Assembly: GCF_001641265.1 (NCBI RefSeq)
Contig: NW_020167545.1
Location: 124,001 to 188,000 of the forward strand
DNA from: Pseudogymnoascus destructans
Taxonomy: Eukaryota > Ascomycota > Leotiomycetes > Thelebolales > Thelebolaceae
Length of the DNA stretch: 64,000 nucleotides
Reading direction: 5' to 3'
Both the position numbers and the translations under genes were made by a program. This document shows positions 45,213 to 56,375 of the stretch, piece after piece. Under the pieces are notes generated by a model. The model searched no databases, was not told the origin of the DNA, and saw only the letters and a list, made by a program, of their open reading frames with translations. Each line of letters opens with the position of its first letter. The first letter of the stretch is position 1.

Positions 45213-45783
45213 GGGAGGCGCGCGCGACGGTTGGTGGTGTTCAGCGAGGCGTATCGGCGTTGGTGGATAGGTTGAGCGCCATCCCTGCTTATATGCGGGT
45301 TTTTTTATATTAATACTTCTTTTTCTTTCTTCTACGACGCTATTGTTTCGCCGAGGCGGGCAAGGTTCTTGGTTGCGAGGCTCGCACACTTGGGGGTTTT
45401 TTATGGCGATACACACTACGGGCCACCACACATGCTAAATAATTATGGGATTTGCATATATTGGAAGATGTGGGATCTTGGCTAGGCTCTTTGGGGAGGC
45501 AGATTTGGAGCCGGATCGTCGTCAATTTTACTGCACTGTATTTGTTTGTATATTGGCCTTGTATATGGGCGCACTGATTTGTTGTTTAAAACTTTTCTAG
45601 ACTTACCGATGGTGCTGGCAACCTTGCCATTTTGTATTCTGGTCTATCTATTCTTGGATAATTTGAGCTCGTGTATACTTTCGCCGGGCTGTCAAGCAAT
45701 GATGGTTGCTTCAGCTGTTATATATGCTTCACAGAAGGGTTCTACAATTCTATAGGTGCCAGCAGTCGAGAAAGAGACAGACG
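45213..45783. other. Convergent intergenic region, no gene seen
   Basis: Lies between the 3' ends of RHO3 and the sirtuin gene; contains a T-rich run after the RHO3 stop (45300-45335). Confidence 0.5.
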
Positions 45784-45983
45784 ACTTCATTATGTAGAAG
45801 GCTCTGAACCAGGCGGTATGGAGTGATCATCGTCTACTTCGGGCTCTGTTGATGCTGTCGTCTTCCCTTTAGTCTGTACTGGTATACTCGACGTAGCGGC
45901 ATTGTTCTCTGTTTCTTTCGATAACGAAGATTCTTCTTGCGCCGGCGCCTTGTGAATGTCAGACTCTGTCACTGTGGAACTTA

Positions 45984-47210
45984 TCACGGTTGTGTCGCCA
46001 GTTTTACCAGCTTCCGAGACGTGGTCACTACTCGGTTTTGTGCCCGCTCCTCTACGTCTGGCTTCTGGGTGTCTTGTCTTTGTGTTTTCACATCATTCGC
46101 CGGTGACACGGCCTCGGTAGGTGCTCCTGTAGCCAGCTTCGTGGCCAGGTGCTTCTCTAACCAATTCTTATGTCCATCTGAGATCTTCAGAGCGTGATCA
46201 ACGCTCTTGTGATCAACGCTCTTATGTCCATTCGAGAGCTTCAGGGCCTGCTCAACCTCCGCCGTCAACTTCTCAATCTCATCTTCCAGTGCCTCCTGCT
46301 TGGCACTAGGCGTCGCAGGCTCCCTCTCTGCTTCAGGCCCACCAACCCCCTTATAAACTGCTTCCAGCTCGTCCCTCCAACCCAACTCATCTGCCAGCCT
46401 CCGGACCTGCCCATCGCAGTCCCCTAGCAATAGAACGTCATCAGGCCTGCTCCCTAGGGTCCCTACCCTCTCCATGTTTAGTAAGACCCTTGGGGTTCCT
46501 TCCAGCGCCATATCCGGCAGAGATGCGAAGGGGTGAACACTGAGGCTGGTTCCAATGATGATCATCAGGTCTGCCTGGGCCGGCACATGTGTGTTCATAT
46601 GAAACCTCTGAGGCAGCGATTCCCCGAAAAATGTGATATCCGGCTTAACAAGCCCACCGCACGCTTCGTCTTCGCAGTACGGGATATCTCCCGACTTGAC
46701 GAACTCCCTCATGAACTCGCCTGGGTATTCAGTCTTGCAATCAATGCACCCCTGCGACGCAAAGCTTCCATGCGCCTCAACAACCTTCTCCGGCGGCACC
46801 CCCGCCGCGCGCTCCAAACAATCAATATTCTGCGTCAACAGCATATGCAACAGCCCCTTCTTCGCCAGCAACGCAATAAAGGCATGCGCCACCGTCGGTT
46901 TATATTTCCCCGGATACAGCTCCTGGGCGAGCATATAAAACGGCGCCGGGTTCTGGCGGAAGAAGGAGATGTCAAATACCGCCTCTGGGTAGGGCAGGTT
47001 CAGCCTCGCGAGGTTCGAGTAGAGCCCCGTGTCGGGGGAGCGGAAGTCGGGGATCCCGGCGCTGGTGGAGATGCCGGCGCCGGTGAGGACGACGACGCGC
47101 TTGGCTTTGCCGGATTTGAGGTAAGAGGCGACGGAGCTGATGGTGCGGTCTTGGAGGGTTTGGGAGGGAAGGGCCTCGTCGACCAGCTCGTGGGAGGAGT
47201 CTTGGCCCAT
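45984..47210 (-). CDS. HST2: NAD-dependent protein deacetylase, HST2-type sirtuin
   Basis: From the ATG at 47210 (MGQDSSHELVDEALP) the frame gives 408 aa. The sirtuin core shows VVVLTGAGISTSAGIPDFRSP, the cofactor loop GLYSNLARLNLPYPEAVFD, TQNIDCLERAAGV, the catalytic His in EAHGSFASQGC, zinc cysteines CIDC and CEDEAC, and GTSLSVHPFASLP. All catalytic and zinc ligands are present. The order of motifs and the short N-terminus fit Hst2/SIRT2, a mostly cytosolic deacetylase. The C-terminal 90 residues are Lys/Glu-rich with a small internal repeat (KSVDHKSVDH). At the 3' end a second frame stays open to 45790 and reads as a plausible extension, so the true C-terminus is uncertain. Confidence 0.92.
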   Translation of the reverse strand: MGQDSSHELVDEALPSQTLQDRTISSVASYLKSGKAKRVVVLTGAGISTSAGIPDFRSPDTGLYSNLARLNLPYPEAVFDISFFRQNPAPFYMLAQELYPGKYKPTVAHAFIALLAKKGLLHMLLTQNIDCLERAAGVPPEKVVEAHGSFASQGCIDCKTEYPGEFMREFVKSGDIPYCEDEACGGLVKPDITFFGESLPQRFHMNTHVPAQADLMIIIGTSLSVHPFASLPDMALEGTPRVLLNMERVGTLGSRPDDVLLLGDCDGQVRRLADELGWRDELEAVYKGVGGPEAEREPATPSAKQEALEDEIEKLTAEVEQALKLSNGHKSVDHKSVDHALKISDGHKNWLEKHLATKLATGAPTEAVSPANDVKTQRQDTQKPDVEERAQNRVVTTSRKLVKLATQP

Positions 47211-48183
47211 TTTTGCGGTGAGGGCAGGGCGGGGGTCGTTTGGGGAAGGCTTCAAAGTCGAGAAATCATAAATATTTATATCGCTGGAGAGTGATTGGTG
47301 GACGGCGGGTTGAATTTTGGTGGGTAATCCCCAAAACGCTTCGGGCCATTCCCTGGTCTGGACTTTCTGCACTTGTGGTTCTTTTGTACGGCGGCTTTCC
47401 AGACCGTATTACTCTACGGTACACCATTCAGGCAACTGATGCGCTTTCGACCTTTCGCCGTAAGTTAAAGCGCCAACTACGACGAAACTTTGGTGTTGTG
47501 GTTCCTCCAACTAACGATAGTAAAACCCCTAAACTATTTTGAAGTTTTAATTTCACCTAAATACGTAAGTAAATATGTAAAGGTGTATGAATATATTTCA
47601 AATGTAGAGCTGAAACTATATCCATATACCTGAAGCGCGAACAAGCCGGTCACATAACATGAGAAATTAATGTCGTCCAGCTACTTGTTCTACAGCGTTG
47701 GTCGCCTACACCAACAGTCTTGGCGAACCTCCTCACAGTGTGAAGTTGTGAACAAGTGGAGCGACGCTACTCCCGTACATCAGACAAATAAATATCCATC
47801 GACAACAAACCCCCCAGCGACAACTCCGGTGCTAGAAGACGCATCTCAATCCTCGCACTGACTTCGTCAACTCATGCACAAGACGCTATCCACTCCAACT
47901 CGACCTTCGCCAATCCCTCGTCGTTGTCGTCACACGATAGCTCCCCTGGCTAACCAAAGCGAAGCTCCCTCGAATAACCTCATCTCCGGCCTTCCTAGCG
48001 CTGCTGAGGCCTAGATCGAATCCGTATATCACAGTATCCAAGTCCAGATTTGTATATCACCGCACCTGAGCTCAAATCCGACATTGCTGGGTCCCCAAGA
48101 ACGACGCGAATGAGAAGGACCGTGGTCACACGACAACGCGCCGGAGGAATCTTCTCCTAGGATATATCTGTCGTTACACTCTC
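47211..48183. other. Divergent intergenic region, HST2 / PRO45
   Basis: 970 bp upstream of both genes. The half next to PRO45 is pyrimidine-rich (47800-48180) like a long 5' leader. No extra gene seen. Confidence 0.5.
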
Positions 48184-50493
48184 TTGATAGGAGCACAGAT
48201 GACGGCTGTTGCGAACCCACCGAGTTTCCAGCAACCACTCAATCGGACGCAATGGAGTTCTAATGGTCAAAGAGCCCTCAATTCTATGAACCCCGACGAA
48301 GTCGCTCGGATGTTCATGCCGCGAAAGAGTGTACAGCGCGCCAATTCATCATCCTCCCTCTCCTCTAACTCATCGACCTCGTCCTCGGGTACGTCTACGA
48401 TGTCGAATACCTCCCAACAATCGACCGAAAGCTTAAATCCCCTGAGTGACGTCGGTACGTGGTCGAGCACGGCGGGGACGCGGAAAAAGCCACAGAGAAC
48501 TGGGCCGTGGCCTGTGAGCAAGTCAGAACCAGTATCGGGAATCACATCGGCGCGTCCTCAGTCGATCCTTGCTCCAGGTGGAGCCTCTGCTGCCTCGTCC
48601 ATATCGTCGATGCAGCAGCAACCACACTCTGTCATCCCTTCAAACCTTCAAAATCCGCCTCAACAACAGAATGGAGCCCGAGCGGGCGCACCGCCCAATG
48701 ATGGGAACCCCGTATTATACCTTTTGTCGATGAATGGGACGTTTGAACGCAAAACTATCACTGTTCCGTATTACCCAGATAATCTACGTATTGGGCGACA
48801 GACAAATGCGAAGTCGTCACCGACCGCCACCAATGGATTCTTTGACTCCAAGGTCCTATCAAGGCAGCATGCAGAGATTTGGGCGGATAGAAACGGCAAG
48901 GTCTGGATTCGTGATATCAGGTCTTCGAACGGGACGTTTGTCAATGGTGCACGGCTATCACCCGAGAACCGAGACTCAGAACCCCATGAGCTTCAGACTC
49001 AAGATCATCTAGAGCTGGGAATTGATATAGTCAGCGAAGATCAGAAGACGGTAGTCCATCACAAGGTTGCGGCAAAGGTTGAGCACGCTGGCTTTCTGGG
49101 CGCTACAAATAATGTCCTCGATATGAACTTCGGCGATCTCGATCCTGCAAATGGAGTCCTCATGCTTCCCTCGCAGAATGGAATGGTACGAGGCAGAACG
49201 AACAGTCAAGGATCGATTATGAACAATGGGCGTGCACCAGGCCCGGGTGTAATGCAAGCCGCACAACGCCCAATGAACTTCTGGTTAACGCCTGTAACGA
49301 CCGAGCAGATAATGAAAAGACTAACAGTAGGTACGCTCCTAACTGTTATTAGATACAAGCTAATCAATGTTCAGAATGAGGTGAGGCACGCTAAACTACA
49401 GAATAACGATCTTTCTCGCACCGAATTGTTCTTGGACACCTTGGTCTCGCAGCAGTTATTTAAAGAGGAAGAAATGCCGGAGGAGCCCATCAAGTCCCAC
49501 CAACCCAATGGCGTCTCATTCAAGATCGATGCGAAGCCGCGCTTCAGCGACCCGCCTGCACCACCACCCCAGCAGCCGCTGCCAGAGAAGCCGGATGCGC
49601 CTCGGGTACAGACATCTGAGACGTCTTTGAAGCGCTCGAATACAGAACGGCCACGATCTGCAACGTCGGCGTCTCCAGTCAAAGAATCCTCAAGCCAAAT
49701 TATTGCGCTCATAGAATCGCTAGAATCGGCAAAGAGAGAAATTGACGAACAAAGTGAGCGGATGCGTACTCTAGAGAAGATGCTTCAAGAGGAGCGGGAG
49801 GCGAGGCAGGCTGCCGAAGAACTGGCGAAGAGGCTTGAAGAAGAATCAACCAGGATACATGTGAATGGGTTTGCCAAGGGCGGCCCAATAGTTGACGAGG
49901 CGTTTGAACCACCGAAAGAAGTCACCCCAGAGGTTGTGGGTCTGAAATCTATAGCCGCAGAAGAGGCCAAGTCGAGTACCTTGAACGCTGAAAATGTGGA
50001 GGCATCTACGAATACTTTACAGGAGAAGCTGGAACTGATGATGGTTGAAATGAAGGAAATGAAGCTGCAAATGGAGACTTATCGACAGCGTGCAGATACT
50101 GCAGAGACAGAAAGAGATGATGGGAGGAAGTCATTGGCAGAGATGGTTCAGAAGATCAGGGCGGATGATCAGGCAAGACGAGAGACGGCTGAACGTGCTA
50201 AGGCAGCTCTGTCTGCCTCGAATGCAGCTGCCTCGTTGACTACTGAGGCGGACAAACGGGTAGAAGAACTACCACCGGCGACAAAAGATATTGGCCAAAA
50301 CGGTACCATATCGACGCCACATGTCACCAAACCTCCCGAGAATCAGCCTGTCACCGCTTTACAACATCACCCCGGCGGCCACGATCAACGGCTACTCGAA
50401 CACTCAGCTCCTTACGCGTCCATGATCGGGGTCGTTCTTCTCGGCATGGGATTGATGGCATACATGAACGGGTGGCAGAAAGGCGAGCGATGA
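48184..50493 (+). CDS. FHA-domain tail-anchored protein, SLMAP/PRO45/HAM-4 type
   Basis: One uninterrupted frame of 769 aa (764 from the second ATG at 48199, which gives MTAVANPPSF). The first 180 residues are Ser/Gln-rich and disordered. The FHA domain follows with LRIGRQTNAKS, SRQHAEIW and SSNGTFVNG, the phosphothreonine-binding loops. A long coiled coil (LEKMLQEEREARQAAEELAK, then MVEMKEMKLQMETY) leads to one C-terminal transmembrane helix (SMIGVVLLGMGLMAYMNG) and a short basic end. This order matches SLMAP and the fungal STRIPAK subunits PRO45 of Sordaria and HAM-4 of Neurospora, which act in hyphal fusion and sexual development at the nuclear envelope and ER. Confidence 0.88.
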   Translation: MIGAQMTAVANPPSFQQPLNRTQWSSNGQRALNSMNPDEVARMFMPRKSVQRANSSSSLSSNSSTSSSGTSTMSNTSQQSTESLNPLSDVGTWSSTAGTRKKPQRTGPWPVSKSEPVSGITSARPQSILAPGGASAASSISSMQQQPHSVIPSNLQNPPQQQNGARAGAPPNDGNPVLYLLSMNGTFERKTITVPYYPDNLRIGRQTNAKSSPTATNGFFDSKVLSRQHAEIWADRNGKVWIRDIRSSNGTFVNGARLSPENRDSEPHELQTQDHLELGIDIVSEDQKTVVHHKVAAKVEHAGFLGATNNVLDMNFGDLDPANGVLMLPSQNGMVRGRTNSQGSIMNNGRAPGPGVMQAAQRPMNFWLTPVTTEQIMKRLTVGTLLTVIRYKLINVQNEVRHAKLQNNDLSRTELFLDTLVSQQLFKEEEMPEEPIKSHQPNGVSFKIDAKPRFSDPPAPPPQQPLPEKPDAPRVQTSETSLKRSNTERPRSATSASPVKESSSQIIALIESLESAKREIDEQSERMRTLEKMLQEEREARQAAEELAKRLEEESTRIHVNGFAKGGPIVDEAFEPPKEVTPEVVGLKSIAAEEAKSSTLNAENVEASTNTLQEKLELMMVEMKEMKLQMETYRQRADTAETERDDGRKSLAEMVQKIRADDQARRETAERAKAALSASNAAASLTTEADKRVEELPPATKDIGQNGTISTPHVTKPPENQPVTALQHHPGGHDQRLLEHSAPYASMIGVVLLGMGLMAYMNGWQKGER

Positions 50494-51330
50494 TTTCCAA
50501 GTATTTTGAGCCAACAATTCACGTAATCCAGCCGGCGTCAAGCATTCATTAGCACGGCGATCTTTCCTTTGTCTCGGTTGCTTTAAAGCATGCACGCGTG
50601 CATTGCAGGTTCGGCGTTTTAGGGGACGGGCCGAGCACGGTCCGGCGCGTGCCGGGGGGGGGGGTTCTCTCTTTAATAGGTTTGTGAATATACTGGGAGT
50701 GGATATAACATTAGGGCCTACCTTGTCGGCGTATTTGAGGAGGGTTCGATACCCTGTTGTCGGGGGGCGCGACGTCGATAATTGTGTTTTTTTTTTGGGA
50801 AGCCTTGTGCTGAACTTTCGCTATACTGCGGCTGGGTCCTTTGGATGGGTGGCAAGGCGGCGTTTGTAGCATGTGGAATTTGATTGCGATCCAAGATCTT
50901 AATGACTTCATTCGAAAGAACTGTGACTGACCCTGACCTGACCCACTGTTGTTAGCTAATGTTGTGCGTCCAGACGCAAGACATGTGGCAGCGGGCCGGA
51001 GCCCGCTGCGCGTCAGCTCCAAGGGGAGACAACAACTCCATGGGGCAACAGTGTCTCCAAGCAACTTCCAGAGCTAGACTACGCGGTTTGATTGATACAA
51101 TTGACTAAGCGTAAGATAGACCACGGTAATTTCTTGAAACAATGCTTGTTCTGTAGCAGTCCCGCCGCCCGCGCGAAGGATCGCGCTGGGTTATCATGAG
51201 GGGTGTCTAACAGGGCACTTTGGCCGCCCCCGTCAGTGCACACATTGATTATTGAAAATGTTCCACCCGTGTGTATGGCACACGTACATTTTTATTCCCT
51301 GCTGCGCGTGTGTTCCTGACGACAGACGAC
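50494..51330. other. Intergenic 840 bp, no gene seen
   Basis: Contains a G run (50655-50664) and a T run (50788-50797); it is the upstream region of the hydrolase-ankyrin gene. Confidence 0.5.
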
Positions 51331-54300
51331 ATGGCTGACCATCGCGTTAAGGCGTCGACTTATCGCGTCGAGAATATCCCGCCGGGAACGTCGAAGGAGG
51401 AGCTTCTGGAGCGGTATTTTTACAGAGAGGATAGGGAGGATATTAAAGTCAAGTCGCTCTGCCCCTCGTGCGACAGCGTGGATCCGGATGAGGACGACTG
51501 GACGGCGACGATTTTCTATCGACCCCGTGATGCGGACAGAGGCGAACTGCGCCTGGCGAACGATGATACATTGACGCTCTCCAAGGAATTCTTCGGCTTC
51601 ACTCCTCTCTATGTTCCTCCGAAAGAGAAAGGGCCTGTTGCGGCAGAGTGAGTTTTTGTTGCGTTCCGCGTCAGCCGAGGGCCCCGAAGGCTGTCGCCGT
51701 GTGCTGACAGCCCTATTAGTATCATCGCCGTTACAGGCCTCGGTGACCATGCTTTTGGGTCATGGAGCCATTCCGACGAGCGCATGTGGCTCCGTGACTA
51801 TCTTCCGAAAGACGCGCCAAATGCACGAATCTTGACTTATGGATACAAATCTGCACTGCAGGGCGACTCTATCAGTCTGCTCGAAGATCACACCAATAAA
51901 TTTGTCCATAAGCTTGTTGATATGAGAGATGCGTCTGAGGTTAGTAAATTAAACCATGCGCTGCGCCTTGGAATTTATATTAACGTATAATTGCAGTGCG
52001 AAAGCAGGTATGCGATGGCCAGAGCACAGCGAAATGGATGATAAAATTCTAATTTCGAAAGGCCTATAATATTTGTTGGGCATAGTTTAGGGTGTCTAAT
52101 TATCAAGAAGGTATGTGTTAAGCTCTACGCCTTCCCATTTATTTATCACGTACGTACTGACTGGAAATAGGCACTTACTGGCATTGGTCCAATGGGCATG
52201 TAAGTTCAACACCCGCTTTCAGCACACAGTGCTGTGATAGATATGTATTGACAGGTTCCAGTCCAACGTCCCGCCTACCAGTTCGCGCCGTTATATTCTT
52301 AGCTGCACCCCACAGAGGACTCAACATCGATGCACTGCAAACACTACTAATGGGCCAGGCGACTGAGGCCATGATAAATGAGCTCAGAGCCGACTCGCCA
52401 ATACTGAGGGACCTCACCAGTAGATTCCGTGACATTGTGGAAGATAACGTCGACCTCTTGACATGCTACGAGCAAAGACCTACAAAGACTGTGGTTAAGG
52501 TATGCCGCAGAGGACTTAGTAGGGTCTCGCAAGCTGACCTAGCTACAGGGTGCGGACGGCATATGGAGACGAGAAGGCCCTCCTGTGATAATGGTTGGGT
52601 CAATTTCGGCACGACTCGATTATAGGAAAGAGAAGTGCGTCTCTGTTGACTGTGACCACTCGCAAATTGCCAAGCTCAAGAAGGGAGAGGGTGGCATATA
52701 CCCTACTGTCAAATCTGCTATCAAGCATGGTCTCATAAGCACCGCTAGGATAGTAGCGGGGAAAGATGTAAGTCTTGAATACCCCCGTGGTGGCAAGGTA
52801 AGCTATCTACTATATCTTTTTCTATGAAGTGAGAGAAAAGAACTGATCCCAACCCAGGAGTTGACAAACGGCGGCTCTGGATCTATGACTGGTTATATAC
52901 ATGCTGTTCCTCCTCCATACTTCCAAGACAAAATCGCCACCAGCCATGCGACGTATATACCGCAACAACCGCAGCAACCGCCTCCAGCCCTTGCCCCTCA
53001 TCCAGATCGCCATATGGCCGTAGAACGTGCGACCACCCCGACATACGGGAACGCCAGTCACTACATTCGACCAAAGGTCCAAGCATCACCTCCTGCCCAT
53101 GATCGTGGAAATAGCCATGCAATCGAGAGCCGTTGTCTATCTGAGGCACATGGCAAGGCAGATGAGATTGTCAACGTAGTGCCTGATATTTCAACCCTGA
53201 CAATTTCAGAGCCACCTGAGGCCCCAGTCTTCCTGGACAAATCTGAAGTCACTGTGGAGGAGGATATGGATGACGTGTACGAGGTTGACCCTGACAACAT
53301 CCTTACCACAGCAATATGCAGCCGGTGCGATGAGGGTGTACCGGACTCGACATTTCACTATTATTGTTACATGGCGATCAATAACCAATACGGAGAAGAT
53401 GACGATAAAGACAGGGTAGAAGAGCACAAGAACACTACCGTGTGTCAGTCCTGCGCTTATCTTGATCCGAATTGTGAGATACGCAAGGAAATACTTGTCA
53501 AACGAGGCGTAAAGCCCCACAAAGCCCTCGAGCCATTTCTGCCATACATCGAGACCGAAATACTGAGGTCAGACAACAGCCTCATTCGCGCGGTGAAGGA
53601 AAACGATTTAGACAAGATCGGACGTCTATCAAACAACCCTAAACTTCTCAGTGGAAAGGCCTACGGAGGCTGCACTCCTCTCGTCCTGGCGGTCCAGCTA
53701 GGGCTAGTTGATGCTGTCAAGATTATGCTCGACAATGGAGCTTCGCCGGCCGAGAGGGACTCCACTGGCCTCACGCCACTTTTCATGGCAGTCCAGTATA
53801 ATCGGTACAAAGTGGCTAAACTGCTTCTTGATGCTGGTGCAGACGTTGAGGACACTGGGGGACAATCATCTGCATTGCACCTGGCGGCGTCAAATGGAAG
53901 ACCAAGGATGTTACAGCTCCTCCTAAACAGACAAGCCCCCGTCGACGTTTCGTTCCCAGGCTTCGGCACACCCCTCAGCCAAGCCGCTCAATTAGGGAGC
54001 AACGAGTGCGTGAAGATTCTCCTCGCTGCAGGTGCTGATCCAAATGCAATGGCCAAGAGCGGCGCTACACCCCTGAAATGGGCAGCTCTCAAAGGCTACG
54101 GCGACGTTGTAAAGACGCTGCTTAGGAACAAGGCTATTGCCTCTCACATTGGAACGGATGGTGAAACGCCAATATACTGTGCTGTGGACGGTGGACACGG
54201 GGATATATGCGGGGACTTGATTGATGCTGGTGCAGACTTCATATCGGAAGTCGCACGTCCAGTAATGACACCTCTTGGCCACGCTGCTCGTCTCGGTCGC

Positions 54301-55050
54301 CGGAATATAGTAAAAGTATTACTAGCCCGTGGGGCTCCAGTCGATGGCATAAGTGACGAGAACACCCCCTTGGGCTCTGCAGCAGTAGAGGGACACCTCG
54401 ATGTCTGTCGGGATCTTATTGAAGCCGGCGCAAATCTCAATGCCACATACGGACCTTTATCAACGAGCCCCGTCGGTTTTGCGGCAAAATTCGGATATGA
54501 GGAGATTGCCGAGCTCCTGCTGAGCCGTGGTGCGAGGGTCGACATCAACGACAGCAGCGGACACCCCCCTATCTACGTCGCAGTCGTCACGGAGCATGTG
54601 AAGGTCTGCCAACTCCTTCTCGCATTCGGCGCAGATGCGAGGTTCAAGACCGTAGACACAGAGAGGACTGTGCTGGCCATTACAACTATAGATGGAAACC
54701 TCTCCATGGTCAAGCTTCTGATAGAATACCACGCTGATCTTGACGATGCTGACACATACGGATGGACCCCTATAGGCCATGCAGCATTCAAGGGCTTCAT
54801 TGACATCTGCCGAGTTCTCATCGACGCCGGCGCTAACCTCGATCTCCTCGTGTCCGGGAAGACGGCGCTGACAGAAGCTGCTCGCGCTGGCCACAGCGAG
54901 ATTGTGGAGATGCTGTTAGCGGGAGGTGCGTGGGTCATGCCGCCTCCGGCGTATAAGGGGAAATGGAAGAATTTGGAATTCAAGAGCGGGGTGACGCCTT
55001 GGAAGAGGGAGGAGATACTGCGGACTCTTCGGGCTGCGAAGCATATGTAG
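51331..55050 (+). CDS. Alpha/beta-hydrolase - ankyrin-repeat fusion protein
   Basis: Eight exons (51331-51647, 51720-51939, 51997-52007, 52062-52110, 52171-52199, 52262-52499, 52549-52797, 52858-55050) give about 1101 aa. The third exon has only 11 nt and codes CES plus part of an Arg. Residues 105-330 form a lipase-like domain of the SERAC1/SesB kind: TGLGDHAFGSW, PIIFVGHSLGC (nucleophile Ser about 191), LAAPHRGLN and VDCDHSQIAK (His about 325). A linker then holds a Cys/His cluster (ICSRC..HYYC..CQSC..C) near 523-575. About 14 ankyrin repeats fill 612-1080. Fungal NLR-type immune or incompatibility proteins often pair such a hydrolase with repeats, but no NACHT domain is seen here. Phases of all eight exons agree; the fifth intron depends on choosing the second of two nearby AG sites. 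Confidence 0.75.
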
Positions 55051-55266
55051 TGCTGTGCGGGGGGTGATGGCCAATTAGAGAGTTTTTTGTTATGAGGGAA
55101 ATTTGATTCGTTATTTGTAGCATTAGTTCTCAGATTGCATGCAAATAATGTGCCGTCTCCACAGAGAAACGAAAGCATGCCACTAAACCGCATCGTGAAT
55201 AGAGCAAATACCTCGCTCACGTTAATTGTGGTGTGCAAATAACCCCAGTTCTCAACCTTGATTCCT

Positions 55267-56375
55267 CTACTCATCTCGTGGGTCACCTTCGGCCATGGGG
55301 AACGGCGGCCCGACCCAGTGGTCTGGATCATCACAATTGGGCTTCGCATATACGATCCCATCCTCTTTGACGAAGCAACCGACGCGCTTTTCAACCGCAG
55401 CTTCGACGTCAGGCTCCACGGACTCACAGCCACCGCGCTTCTCAACTATAACCCCGTTCTCAACGGTGAAGCACCCACCACGCTTCTTGAGATTAACGTC
55501 AACAGCAGCCTTAACACCGCCGTCAATATCAATGCCATTCTCTGCCATGCCGCAGGCACTGCTAACCATGGCTCCGTTTTCAATAGTGTAGCAAGCGCGC
55601 TTTCTGAGGTGAGTAATCGACCTCAGCCTCTCCATCATTGCGGCATCAGGGATAACCGGTCCAGATGGGCCGTCGTCGCTGAGGCGAGCATACTCGTTCA
55701 TAAGCTGATCCCGTTCATTCAAAATGTAAGATTCTGGCTTTGATTCCCTGAGCTTTTCCAGGGCATCGGCTTCAATAGTAGAACGCTGGGGGTGGCGGCT
55801 CGTGAGGTAATTCGTGAAAGGGATGGATTCGGGGATATTGACAGGTGCTTCGATATTTGGATTGGTGGAATATTTGTCGATTACACCATCATCGCCCCTG
55901 TGAGGGGCTGGGTCGGCACTTGCTTCACGGCCTCCGTATCGGTGGCCTTTATTGGCACAAGGGTCTGGTCTATTACCGAGTTGAACATTGAGGCAATCGG
56001 TATCCATAACGCACGTCTATTTGAATATTAGACCATGCTCGCGAGATCAAGAGGGAAAATAGCATTGAAGGATAAATGGACGGGTTAACTTACAGGATCA
56101 GTACGTCCACCGAATGCTTGGCCTGGGCAGGAGCAAATTCCACAGTGAGACCAGTCTGGGTCAAAAATATTGATACCTAAGCAGGAACCTTTTTTGAAGC
56201 ATTGGCCAGAAAGACCACATTTGCCGAGAACGCAAGACGATTTAGAGGCAAGGGAATTGGGTGTGTCTGCGATCAAAATGGGGCTCGCTAGGACGGATGC
56301 CAGGATGGAGAATAGAGCGAGGGTATTTGTGATCAGGGCTCCGCTCGAGGTGTTGTCCATGGTGTTGAACTTCAT
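55267..56375 (-). CDS. Secreted cysteine-rich protein with KR-bounded repeats
   Basis: Two exons, 56375-56094 and 56016-55267, give about 343 aa from the ATG chosen here (an upstream ATG at 56408 and one at 56360 are in frame). The N-terminus has a hydrophobic core (LITNTLALFSILASVLASP) like a signal peptide. A cysteine-rich module follows (CVLGKCGLSGQC..CLGI..CGICSC). The C-terminal third holds three related units: ACYTIENG, GGCFTVENG and VGCFVKEDG. Each is immediately preceded by Lys-Arg (at 55602, 55485 and 55389 in genome terms), with one more Lys-Arg before GGCESVEP (55440). Lys-Arg is the Kex2 cleavage signal, so the protein could be a precursor cut into several short Cys-bearing peptides. 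No known family recognised; an effector-like or cell-wall role is equally possible. Confidence 0.65.
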
